Part shown: positions 1 to 7,500 of the stretch, piece by piece
Position numbering within the stretch: position 1 is the first letter of the stretch
Layout of the letters: each line of letters starts with the position of its first letter
Source of the DNA: Alphaproteobacteria bacterium
GTDB lineage: Bacteria; Pseudomonadota; Alphaproteobacteria; Paracaedibacterales; CAITNM01
Reading direction: 5' to 3'
Length of the DNA stretch: 8,349 bases
NCBI GenBank assembly: GCA_947499175.1
Contig: CANMNU010000056.1
Span: 1 to 8,349 of the forward strand
Position numbers and translations under genes: made by a program
Notes under the pieces: model-generated
Told to the model about the DNA's origin: nothing
Databases searched by the model: none
Seen by the model: the letters and a program-made list of their open reading frames with translations, nothing else

Positions 1-1493
1 TCGATAAAACCGATTGGTCACCATTACGCGGTAAGCATGTTCTGGTTTGGCCGGACCATGATCTGCCGGGTCAAGACTATGCGGCCAGGGCTATATCTAA
101 ACTCAAAGCCTTGGGGTTAGCGTCTCTGACTATCATGAATATTCCCGAAGATAAAGTCCAAGGCTGGGATGCGGCTGATGCTGTAGCTGAGGGCGTTGAC
201 ATAAAAGCTTTTCTAGGGGCCTGTGCCCAAGAAATTGAACTTGCATCAACGGCACACAACCAAGATTTAGATCAAAACTTGCCAGCTTACACAGTTGGTC
301 AATTGCTCGATGACCCCAGCCCTTTCCCGCAAGATTGGGTGTCGCCAAGGATTCTCACCCCAGGTGGACTGTTGGTGTTTGGTGGGGCTCCCAAGGTTGG
401 CAAGACTGACTTGTTATTAAGCTGGCTAGCGCATCTAGCTGCAGGACTACCATTTCTGGGCATGACAACGCCGAGACCATTGAAGATTTTTTATCTGCAA
501 ACGGAAATCATGTATGACTATTTACGGGAGCGCTTGAGCATCCTGAACAACCCAGAGGTTTTTGATCCTAATTTTTTGCCCCTGGTGCGTAAGAATTTGG
601 TCATGACCCCTCAGGTACGCTTTTTGTTAGATGAAGGCGGGGTGCACAAGGTTTATGAGGCGGTTACGCGGTTTTTTGAACCAAATCAAGTTGATGTTCT
701 GGTGATTGATCCCTTACGCAATGTCTATGACCCTGGTAAATCCGGTAATGAAAATGACAACACGGCAATGCTAGCGTTTTTGCAGGATCGGGTTGAGAAG
801 CTGCGCTACCTGGTTAATCCTCAGGCCGGATTGATTTTAACCCATCACACCAAGAAAATTACCAAGAAGATGGTCGAAGAAGACCCGTTTCAGGCTTTAA
901 GCGGTGCGGCGAGTCTACGCAGTTTTTATACGACGGGTATGTTATTGTTTCGTCCGGATGAAAAGCAAGCTCTGCGCCAAATCATGTTTGAGTTACGCAA
1001 TGGCAAGGGGGTCCCGACAAAATTAGTCGATAAACTTGATGGTCGCTGGCAGGAGATGGAACCACCCTCAGAGCGGATTGTCCGCAAAGACTATGGTGAG
1101 AAACAGGATGCGGAGCGCAAGCGCTGTCATGACGTTATCCTACAGTTGATTTTTGATGAGGCTGCTAAGGGCAATTTATATACGCCGACTCAATTTCGTC
1201 AGACTTTTGACGGGGCAGCAGGATTAGGCGGAGAGGTTACTATTTATAGACGTTTAAATGTACTGATGACCAAGGGTTTTATCAAGTTCAACCTAGAAGA
1301 ATTTAAAGTTGAAAAAAGCAAATACGGAGTGATGTGTGTAGAAGGCATGGAAATTCCTGCGGGGGAAGATCTTGAAACAGGAGCATCTATCATGAAACGT
1401 GTGTTGCCAACACACTTTAAGGAAAATCAGACAGGAGCAATTTTGCCGGTCGAGAACCCTGAAGTCTGGGTGTATTTGGGGGATGCCTCATAA
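1..1493 (+). CDS. Toprim-RecA/AAA_25 primase-helicase, 5'-truncated by window
   Basis: Partial gene. The frame is open from base 3 with no start codon before the window edge, so the TTG at 111 is not the true start. Counting from base 3 (496 residues), the order is: the end of a Toprim domain with its acidic DxD pair (VWPDHD, D18 and D20; bases 45-62), then a RecA-like ATPase with Walker A GGAPKVGKT (residues 127-135, bases 381-407), Walker B VDVLVID (about 230-236) and a THH motif (280-282) like that of RSF1010 RepA-type helicases. A segment at about 393-430 (TPTQF ... TIYRRLNVLMTKGFIKF) looks like a winged helix. Proteins of this build usually carry a primase zinc-binding/catalytic part upstream and serve DNA replication of prophages, plasmids or integrative elements; that part is outside the window. 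The GC content is clearly higher than in the next three genes. The helicase/primase class is confident; the exact element type is inference. Confidence 0.87.
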   Translation, partial: DKTDWSPLRGKHVLVWPDHDLPGQDYAARAISKLKALGLASLTIMNIPEDKVQGWDAADAVAEGVDIKAFLGACAQEIELASTAHNQDLDQNLPAYTVGQLLDDPSPFPQDWVSPRILTPGGLLVFGGAPKVGKTDLLLSWLAHLAAGLPFLGMTTPRPLKIFYLQTEIMYDYLRERLSILNNPEVFDPNFLPLVRKNLVMTPQVRFLLDEGGVHKVYEAVTRFFEPNQVDVLVIDPLRNVYDPGKSGNENDNTAMLAFLQDRVEKLRYLVNPQAGLILTHHTKKITKKMVEEDPFQALSGAASLRSFYTTGMLLFRPDEKQALRQIMFELRNGKGVPTKLVDKLDGRWQEMEPPSERIVRKDYGEKQDAERKRCHDVILQLIFDEAAKGNLYTPTQFRQTFDGAAGLGGEVTIYRRLNVLMTKGFIKFNLEEFKVEKSKYGVMCVEGMEIPAGEDLETGASIMKRVLPTHFKENQTGAILPVENPEVWVYLGDAS

Positions 1494-1548
1494 AAGTGTA
1501 GTTCCACGAATAAAGAGCTACTCATTAATTATTTAAAACTCAAAAAAA

Positions 1549-1553
1549 AGGAG
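1549..1553 (+). promoter_or_regulatory. Shine-Dalgarno AGGAG for the YqaJ-tail gene
   Basis: AGGAG lies 6 nt before the ATG at 1560, inside an A-rich leader. It is the strongest ribosome binding site in the window and shows that the short downstream ORF is independently translated rather than being a leftover of a longer frame. Confidence 0.75.
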
Positions 1554-1559
1554 AAGAAA

Positions 1560-1922
1560 ATGGAAAAAAATAAAAAAACAATTGAATCTGCTATTAATAA
1601 TTTAAAATTGTTATATCCACAATCTCAACCAGGGAATTGTGAATTGACAGAATTAGACAGTTGGGAAAGCTATCGTTTTGCAATAAACGAACGGGACCGC
1701 TGGTCTGAAAAGGCAGAATTTTTTAAGTTTCAATTTATGAATTCTATGAAGGAAAATGATACGCTTAAACATGGACGTAAGGTTCTTGCAACCTGGAAAA
1801 GCCGCAATGTATGCATTGTGAATGGACAATATCTTAAAAGTAATTACCCAGATATTTGGCTGCAATGTACAAAAACCCATTCAATTAGATATTTTATGCC
1901 AAAGCTAAAAGAGAAGGTTTAA
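1560..1922 (+). CDS. Free-standing YqaJ-recombinase C-terminal-tail-like protein
   Basis: 120 residues, ATG start with a good Shine-Dalgarno. A charged, probably helical/coiled segment (about residues 33-66, with NERDRWSEKAEFFKFQ) is followed by KVLATWKSR (74-82), a segment with YLKSNYPDIWLQCTKT (91-106) and a basic end (FMPKLKEKV). From memory of the family, this order matches the C-terminal tail of phage YqaJ-type exonuclease/recombinases: a helix pair, then a variant of 'GKVLATWKT', a variant of 'ADHPELYEQYTK', and a final 'RxFRLK'-like strand. The nuclease core that should precede it is missing, and the 66 bp upstream cannot hold it. It may be a subunit split from the nuclease, an accessory DNA-binding protein, or a domesticated remnant. 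It follows the primase-helicase on the same strand after 66 bp, which suits a replication/recombination module. The family match is by eye; the function is not known. Confidence 0.62.
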   Translation: MEKNKKTIESAINNLKLLYPQSQPGNCELTELDSWESYRFAINERDRWSEKAEFFKFQFMNSMKENDTLKHGRKVLATWKSRNVCIVNGQYLKSNYPDIWLQCTKTHSIRYFMPKLKEKV

Positions 1923-1925
1923 CCT

Positions 1926-1952
1926 ACAGATTCGCACATATTTGAAATCTGT
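1926..1952 (+). repeat. Short inverted repeat after the YqaJ-tail gene
   Basis: ACAGATT (1926-1932) and AATCTGT (1946-1952) form a perfect 7-bp stem with a 13-nt loop just after the stop codon. An outer pair, TAACC (1920-1924) with GGTTA (1965-1969), could extend it. No T-run follows, so an intrinsic terminator is not well supported; it may be a weak mRNA 3' structure or chance. Confidence 0.25.
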
Positions 1953-2000
1953 CTTGCAAAAACTGGTTAGTATGTGTTAGATGTTAGAAAACTTATTGAT

Positions 2001-2004
2001 GGAG
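2001..2004 (+). promoter_or_regulatory. Shine-Dalgarno GGAG that fixes the LRR gene start at 2011
   Basis: GGAG is 6 nt before the ATG at 2011. The in-frame ATG at 1981 has no comparable site and would put ten extra, partly acidic residues before the signal peptide. The site therefore favours 2011 as the start. Confidence 0.65.
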
Positions 2005-2010
2005 AATAGC

Positions 2011-2517
2011 ATGAAAAAATGTTTATTAATGACACTGTTGGGGGCATCTATTGTGTTTTCCTCTAATGTAATGGCGAGTGACCTAGAAACATCAGCAAGC
2101 AGTCATGAGGATTTAGAATTAACAGAAAAATTTCTCAAGCCTATGAAATGGACTCTTCATTCAGATATTACTGATGAACAGTGGGACTGCTTACCAACAA
2201 AGGCCTCCTTATTAGATATTTCTGAAATCAATTCTATATCTAAAGTAGGGCTAGAAAAAATATCAATGATGACAATTAACACGTTGAATCTGTCTAATTT
2301 ACAGCTAGAGGACAAAGATCTAGAATTTCTTCCTCACGGGTTAGAAAAGCTTTTCCTTAATAATACTCTTATTGGAGGTTATGGCTTAAAATATTTACCA
2401 GAAACGGTTAAAGAAATAGACATATCCAATACTACAGTAAGCATAGAAGCTTTAAAAGAATGTTTACCAAATAAAAATATAAAAATAATAAAAAATGGTG
2501 AATTAATTGTTTTTTAA
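2011..2517 (+). CDS. Exported small leucine-rich-repeat protein
   Basis: 168 residues from the ATG at 2011. The N-terminus is a classic Sec signal peptide: MKK, a hydrophobic core LLMTLLGASIVF, and a VMA cleavage site after residue 22. After an acidic linker come leucine-rich repeats of about 22 residues: SLLDIS (67-72), INTLNLSNLQLEDKDLEFLP (89-108), LEKLFLNN ... LKYLP (111-130) and VKEIDISNTTV ... LKECLP (133-153). The LxxLxLxN rhythm suggests a short solenoid for protein binding in the periplasm or outside the cell. Small exported LRR proteins are common in bacteria that live inside eukaryotic cells and may bind host proteins; that role is inference. There is no catalytic domain. The gene is AT-rich and its end overlaps the next gene by 11 nt. 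The fold is fairly secure; the target is unknown. Confidence 0.75.
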   Translation: MKKCLLMTLLGASIVFSSNVMASDLETSASSHEDLELTEKFLKPMKWTLHSDITDEQWDCLPTKASLLDISEINSISKVGLEKISMMTINTLNLSNLQLEDKDLEFLPHGLEKLFLNNTLIGGYGLKYLPETVKEIDISNTTVSIEALKECLPNKNIKIIKNGELIVF

Positions 2518-3211
2518 ATCAAAAGTAAATAAAGCATTTCCCTTTTTTTATACATTCTTTTTATTTTTCAGCCACGGCACCTGCTGGTCAATGGACTTGA
2601 AAGAAAATATGGAGAAAAATGTAATGATTGTAGGGGCTCGTTATACCCAAAAATATTATGAGAAATACAAATCTAATGAAAGATTTTGTTTAGTAGACAC
2701 ATCAGATCCTTGTGATCTCAAGCATGATGTTCTCAATCCTTTTCCTGAAGATTACCGTGGAAAATTTGACTCCGTAGTCTTTGAGCAGTTACCTTGTTTT
2801 GTAATAACAGAAAAATCAATTAATAACACTTTAGAGGTGTTAAAGAAGGGAGGTATGATCTCAATGAATTTCCCCCTTCCCCTTATGAAGGGTCATTTGT
2901 TTGATTATAGCAACTTTAAAGCTATTGAAATTGAAACTGAAAAAAAGAACATGACATTGTATAAAACTTCAAACAGTTTTATTTTACATGATGAAACTCT
3001 TCAAAAGTTTGAACAAAATCTATATAAAGATGAAGACTGTCTAACAATTCTGGAAAAATTAGTCCCCATTCTTTTTAACTGGAGTTCATGCACACCTTGT
3101 TTAATTTCTGTAGCGCAATATAGCCATGAAAATCATTTCAATAACAACTGGTTTAAAGAACTAAAAGAGCCAAATCCTCCGTTTTTATTAACTATTAAAA
3201 AGGTAGAGTAA
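2507..3211 (+). CDS. Exported(?) class I methyltransferase-like protein, degenerate
   Basis: 234 residues from a TTG at 2507. That codon follows an in-frame stop (TAA 2504-2506) directly, so no earlier start is possible; the alternatives are the internal ATGs at 2591 and 2609. The TTG is preferred because it adds a signal-peptide-like start: FFKSKVNK, then the aromatic/hydrophobic FPFFYTFFLFF, then a CWS site near residue 28. The mature part reads like a Rossmann methyltransferase: strand 1 NVMIVGARY (38-46, where GxGxG is expected), acidic end of strand 2 FCLVDTSD (60-67), DVLNPFP (74-80), strand 4 FDSVVFEQLP (87-96) and the hairpin before strand 5, EVLKKGGMISMNFP (110-123). The glycine-rich SAM loop is incomplete, so it may be inactive or bind another ligand. 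It shares an 11-nt overlap with the LRR gene, implying translational coupling. Its GC content is very low (about 23% in one counted line). The substrate is unknown. Confidence 0.6.
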   Translation: MFFKSKVNKAFPFFYTFFLFFSHGTCWSMDLKENMEKNVMIVGARYTQKYYEKYKSNERFCLVDTSDPCDLKHDVLNPFPEDYRGKFDSVVFEQLPCFVITEKSINNTLEVLKKGGMISMNFPLPLMKGHLFDYSNFKAIEIETEKKNMTLYKTSNSFILHDETLQKFEQNLYKDEDCLTILEKLVPILFNWSSCTPCLISVAQYSHENHFNNNWFKELKEPNPPFLLTIKKVE

Positions 3212-3260
3212 ATATTTTCTTTATGAATAGCAGCTAGGTATGGCATAAATCTTTTATTGG

Positions 3261-3713
3261 TTAGTTTTCAAGATTTGTATTGTTTTCAAAATCTTTACAC
3301 ACGCTTAGATCATTTGCCATGTATGTTCCAACCATCATATTGCCTGTCTTTAAATAATTTTTCCTACAGTCGTCCTTATATAATGTGCATATACTTTTTT
3401 GAGCTTGAATCATATCATTTAATTTTAAAGATTTGTGAGCTATCATGCTAAAAGCTGTTGCCCATTCTAAATAATTCCTTACTTCTTTTTTATCACCTCC
3501 ATAAGCATCTATTCTATTACCCATAGTAGCAACAATGACAGTGTAAAGGCATGCACATCTGAGGCACACATATCCTAAAGCCGCAACATCATTATCTATA
3601 TCGTTTTGTTTACAATATTCTTCAAGAGGTATCATGGATGGTTCATCTATAACTTGGTTACCATGTAACAATGATTGGCAAAGCACCAATACGATAGAAA
3701 ATAACTTAATCAC
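3261..3713 (-). CDS. Small exported cysteine-rich helical protein, third gene of toxin operon
   Basis: 150 residues starting with GTG at 3713. That codon lies in a GTGA overlap with the stop of the immunity gene, so translation is probably coupled. The N-terminus MIKLFSIVLVLCQSLLHG is a signal peptide with cleavage near residues 18-20. The mature protein has seven cysteines (34, 50, 53, 55, 109, 116, 139), with CLRCAC at 50-55 and a mostly helical pattern (YLEWATAFSMIAHKSLKLND, 81-100), suggesting a disulfide-braced helical bundle in the periplasm. I do not recognise the family. Its place behind toxin and SUKH immunity makes a second, periplasmic protective factor or a helper of toxin handling possible, but no sequence feature proves either. 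It could also be unrelated cargo carried along with the cassette. The coding call rests on the coupled start, the signal peptide and its uninterrupted length. Confidence 0.68.
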   Translation of the reverse strand: MIKLFSIVLVLCQSLLHGNQVIDEPSMIPLEEYCKQNDIDNDVAALGYVCLRCACLYTVIVATMGNRIDAYGGDKKEVRNYLEWATAFSMIAHKSLKLNDMIQAQKSICTLYKDDCRKNYLKTGNMMVGTYMANDLSVCKDFENNTNLEN

Positions 3714-4174
3714 TGGGCTAATTCTTTATCACGTTGCTTTTCTGCTTCGTCTAAAAGGTAAGCAAAGAAATCAGTAAAGGTTGGGAAGATGGTAGGAGCA
3801 TATTCTAATGGCTCATTGTCACAATAATGATAATAATCTTCTACAGCTATCCAATAGATTTCTTCGTGATCTCCTAAGCATTTCATAAGCCAAACAGATG
3901 CATCATCCTCTGATAACATTAATGTATCATTAGGCAGGTTGGCGTCTCTACGTAATCGTAGAGCTTTTTGCACAACTCCCTGAGGAAAACTGTGAAAATC
4001 AAAAGATCCTACTATATTGTACTTGTATATAAGATTTCCTTTTTTAAACTCATCTGAAAATTTTATAGCTAGTGTTTTTTCAACTTGATGAATTTCTTCC
4101 AATGTAATTTTTAAATCTGAAGGATCTCTTTCAGATGCTTTCATAGCAAGTATTTCAATATCATTAGTAATCAT
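3710..4174 (-). CDS. SUKH/SMI1-KNR4 family immunity protein
   Basis: 154 residues, cytoplasmic, with no signal peptide. The ATG at 4174 overlaps the toxin stop as ATGA, the usual toxin-immunity coupling; a Shine-Dalgarno-like AAAGG (4186-4190) sits 11 nt before it. The SUKH pattern is visible: an N-terminal helix ITLEEIHQVEKTLAIKFSDE (23-42, the family's 'E..LG..LP.dy' region), a central strand set (DDASVWLMKCLGD ... EIYWIAVEDYY, 90-115) and the closing helix FPTFTDFFAYLLDEAE (130-145). SUKH proteins neutralise nuclease toxins of polymorphic and CDI systems by direct binding, and pairing with HNH/Endo VII-type toxins is common. The expected partner is the LHH nuclease tip of the upstream gene. 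It is AT-rich (about 35% GC in one counted line), like the toxin tip. Confidence 0.85.
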   Translation of the reverse strand: MITNDIEILAMKASERDPSDLKITLEEIHQVEKTLAIKFSDEFKKGNLIYKYNIVGSFDFHSFPQGVVQKALRLRRDANLPNDTLMLSEDDASVWLMKCLGDHEEIYWIAVEDYYHYCDNEPLEYAPTIFPTFTDFFAYLLDEAEKQRDKELAQ

Positions 4175-4509
4175 TTATTTTCAAACCTTTCTTTCCAATA
4201 AGCACCGTTGTCTTGTTTAAACTTAGGTCTATTTATTGGATTTGTCGGATGAGATTTATTTTTACCCCAAATATTATGAAGTGTTTTGTAATCCTTTCCA
4301 AATCCATGATAACGAGTGCTAGCTTCAACAAGATTACCTAGTCCATTTTGATTGATGTGATGTAAGGTAGCCAAACTTCCATCTGGTAACTCTGGAGCTA
4401 ATTTAGCAAGCGCAGCCTCAGCATTAGTTTTTCCTATAAATTTTTCTGCCCCATCTGGATTAGTTCTAATACGATTCCAATCAATATCTGTTCTCTGCCA
4501 AACTTTATA
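4171..4509 (-). other. LHH-type HNH/Endo VII nuclease toxin domain
   Basis: The last 112 residues of the exoprotein. The family pattern is clear: YKVWQRTDIDWN at the start (1231-1242), GKTNAEAALAKLAPELPDG (1256-1274), the catalytic LHH (1279-1281, bases 4357-4365), then NQNGLGNLVE, a further His in RYHGF, TLHNIWG, the INRPKF segment and YWKERFE near the end. The LHH histidines and following His residues should form the metal-binding beta-beta-alpha site that cuts DNA or RNA. All key histidines are present, so the toxin looks active. GC is about 33% in 4201-4320 against 48-52% in the pretoxin part. Confidence 0.85.
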
Positions 4510-7500
4510 AGTTTGGCCTGTTCCGGTTGATGACGTCCACGTAACTGGAGTGTTGTTAATTTTTCCAGATATAGATTGGAATTTATTTATATCCTGCGCA
4601 TCAAAGTTTTCGATCTTAGATGTCTTGAGCTTAACAAGATCCTCAGCCTCAGCATACTTACCACCTTTATATATCTTAGGCTTAATCCCACCTTCAAGCC
4701 GTAACCGCTCAGCAGCAAAGAACTCCTTATAATTAAACTGGTCTTTAATGTATGCTTCGATCTTTCCAAGCCTAGACTCAAGCGCAGTTAGAGCACTTGC
4801 AAGCATTGGCCTGCTAGCTACAGCTGCCTTATAAGCCTCCTGTAAGCTTGGATAAACTGCCTTACCAACCTTAAAGCCCACGGTCGCAATGCCACCAACC
4901 ACCACAGCACTCACTACGGTAATTCCCAGATGCTTTAAGGCCGCTTCTCCACCTTCATTTTTATAGGTTTGCTGGATTTGGTAGCCTTCATAAACTGTAC
5001 TGCCCACTGTTAATGCCAGTAAAATTCCCGGTAAGAAATTATTCTCAGTCGCGTTATTTGAGGTTTGATAAGCTATGTTAGTATCTAACCCCATTCCAAA
5101 AGCACTTACAGCCCCAACAAAATCTGCCCACTTAGAAGATTGTTGCGCTTTTTCCATAAACGCTTTTTCAAATTCATCTTTGCTTAGGGTTTTGTTTTGA
5201 CTACTGATCATTTCATTGGTCAGATCAGGTTTAAGCATTTCAGCAACTACCTCCGCAACTACCGCACCTAAGGCACCGGATATCGCACCCCTCTCAAAGC
5301 TACCACCAAATAATTTTGAACTAACTCCCCCTGATAAACCACCTAACAATGCATGGAGGGTCTTATGTTCCAACCAATTGAGCTGCTTATCAAAGTATGA
5401 TTGCCCTATCTGATTGGCTAAGTACGAAGTTGCCGTAGACAATGCGGCTGTGGTCATACCCTGCATCAACGCTTTTTCAAAATTCTGGCCATCAATACTA
5501 ACTGCCAGCACCGTATTAACCGCTGACTGAATTGTCGCTTTTTGGGCGTAATCAATTAGCTCTAGGTTCGTTGATGGGAGGCCAACCATATCACTGATTT
5601 CACCAACTAAGCCAGCGGTTAACATTGATCTTGCGACATTCATCGCGATTTTGCTTTTTGATAAGGCTTGTATGGCTTTGCCAGGGTCACCATCATTTTC
5701 AACTAGGCAAACTGTGGCATCACTGCACAAAGTCGCAAACCCAGCATTAACCATTAAAGACGTAGTACCAGTTAAACCAAATGCCCCAACTGGCATGGCG
5801 TACATCATCGCTATGCCAACAGCTAACTTGGTGAGCAGTGCCGCACCACCAGTTAAACACTTCTGGCTTTTACTGGTAGATTGATGAATATCATCCACAT
5901 CCTTAAAGATGATCTCACTCTCACTGATAATCTTGTCAAAGGTACCTTGACTACCTCGAACTCTTTCTAAGATTACATTTGGGCTATGCAGATAAACGTT
6001 GTGCTCAAAGGTTGGGTTTTGATGGGTAACGTGGTTTTCAGTTTTTAGACTTGATTTATTCCAGACCACCCCCTTGAAGATTGATTGAGTCTGGCTTTGA
6101 TTGGTGTTAGCGCCAACTTTAAGCTCAATTTCCCCACTCCCCTCACCCTTTGCATCATCTGCGTAAATATGGGTCTCTTTTGCCCCAAAGGTTGGGTTAA
6201 CTGCATTAAAGCGCTCTTTAGCCATGGCGATAAAGCTTTCACCACTGTTATGACAGCCCATCGAGGTTGATAAGTATGAATTAAAGTTGGTGGTTTTTGT
6301 CTCTCTAATGTTAAACAAACTCCCAAACAAGCCACCGCTCTTTTTTTTGTTAACCGTGATACTTTCGACAAAACGCTGATCATGTACGTCATCTTGGATG
6401 ATAATTGGCGCATCTAGTTTGACATTAATGTTTTTCGTGCCTTGCTGCAGAATTCCGGTCTCAGCCTTGACGTTAACTATCCCATCACTTTGATGGGTTG
6501 AGACGTTTTGATGGACATTGGTAACTTTGGTGGTAGTGAAAGAATCCTTGGTCTGGCTGTGGGTAACAGTATGATCAATGGTTGCCACCGACTCATCTAT
6601 TACCATCCCAGTTTCAGCAATAATATCGGTTCTGATCCCTGATTTAGTCTCGATAGCCTTAAGAATTGTATCTTTGTGCCCTTGAATCAGAAGATTATCT
6701 GTGGCTTCAATATGGGTACGCACCAGCGTATCATGATAGTTCTCACCCCAGTGATGGCGCACTGTACCTGAACCAACCGTGGTTGAACCTTCGGTTGAGA
6801 CCAGCGCAACATTTTTACCGCGAACATTAGTAAAAACCCCAAGATTATCTTGGCTAGTGATTTTAGTATTACCTTTGGTGTTTAACCCATCGGTTTTATA
6901 AGCTGGTTTAGGTATCGTAAGGTGCATCGTAGCATTGCTAATATCCCTATTGGCCTTTTGCTCCGATTCTAGAGAATGGATATTTTGGGCAAACTCTAAA
7001 AACACCCCAAGAATACCTGAATCCAGTAAATCCTGAGGAGTAATCACCGGATTAGTCAGAACTTCAATTGCTTGAGTCTGATCTCCAGAAGTCAAATACC
7101 GCTTGTGAGATTGCGTAGCTTTATGACCACGGACATGATCACTGACCGAGTTAAACATCGACTTAAATAATTGATGAGGATCCAAACCTAGCCCATCAAT
7201 ACCGCGATAAAGGGTATAAAAGCTTGATCCCATCGCCTGTTGTAAGGCGCTGATATTGTCTTTAAGAATAATCTCCTCTTGAGCCTTATCCCAGTTCTGG
7301 GGCACCCCTTGTTCACCCTGTGGTTTTTTAGCAATATCTTGATTAAATCGATCCGCATTTTTACCTAAGACCACCATCGTACTTGGCATCAGTGTTTGGG
7401 TCTCAAATGGCAAAGCACGCAAGGCTTGACTTGAAAGATTAACCACTTGCCCGAGTTGATGAGGTTGAGCCCCAAGATTTTGTAAGGTTAACTTCGCAGC

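Noticed and set aside
1954..1982. Possible promoter (TTGCAA ... TTAGAT, 17-bp spacing) before the LRR gene
   Set aside because: The -10 box matches the consensus at only three of six places and the region is AT-rich, so chance matches are expected.
3220..3249. Possible bidirectional terminator between the convergent genes (TTTATG 3220-3225 with CATAAA 3244-3249)
   Set aside because: The stem is only 6 AT-rich base pairs with an 18-nt loop and no clean T-run on either strand; too weak to call.
3257..3451. 64-codon + strand open frame after the methyltransferase-like gene
   Set aside because: It lies antisense to the exported cysteine-rich gene, which has a coupled start and a signal peptide; the + strand frame has no ribosome binding site or recognisable feature.
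6045..6413. 122-codon open frame on the - strand inside the toxin gene
   Set aside because: It runs in another frame of the same strand within the well-supported stalk coding sequence, shows no domain and has no ribosome binding site; it is a shadow frame.
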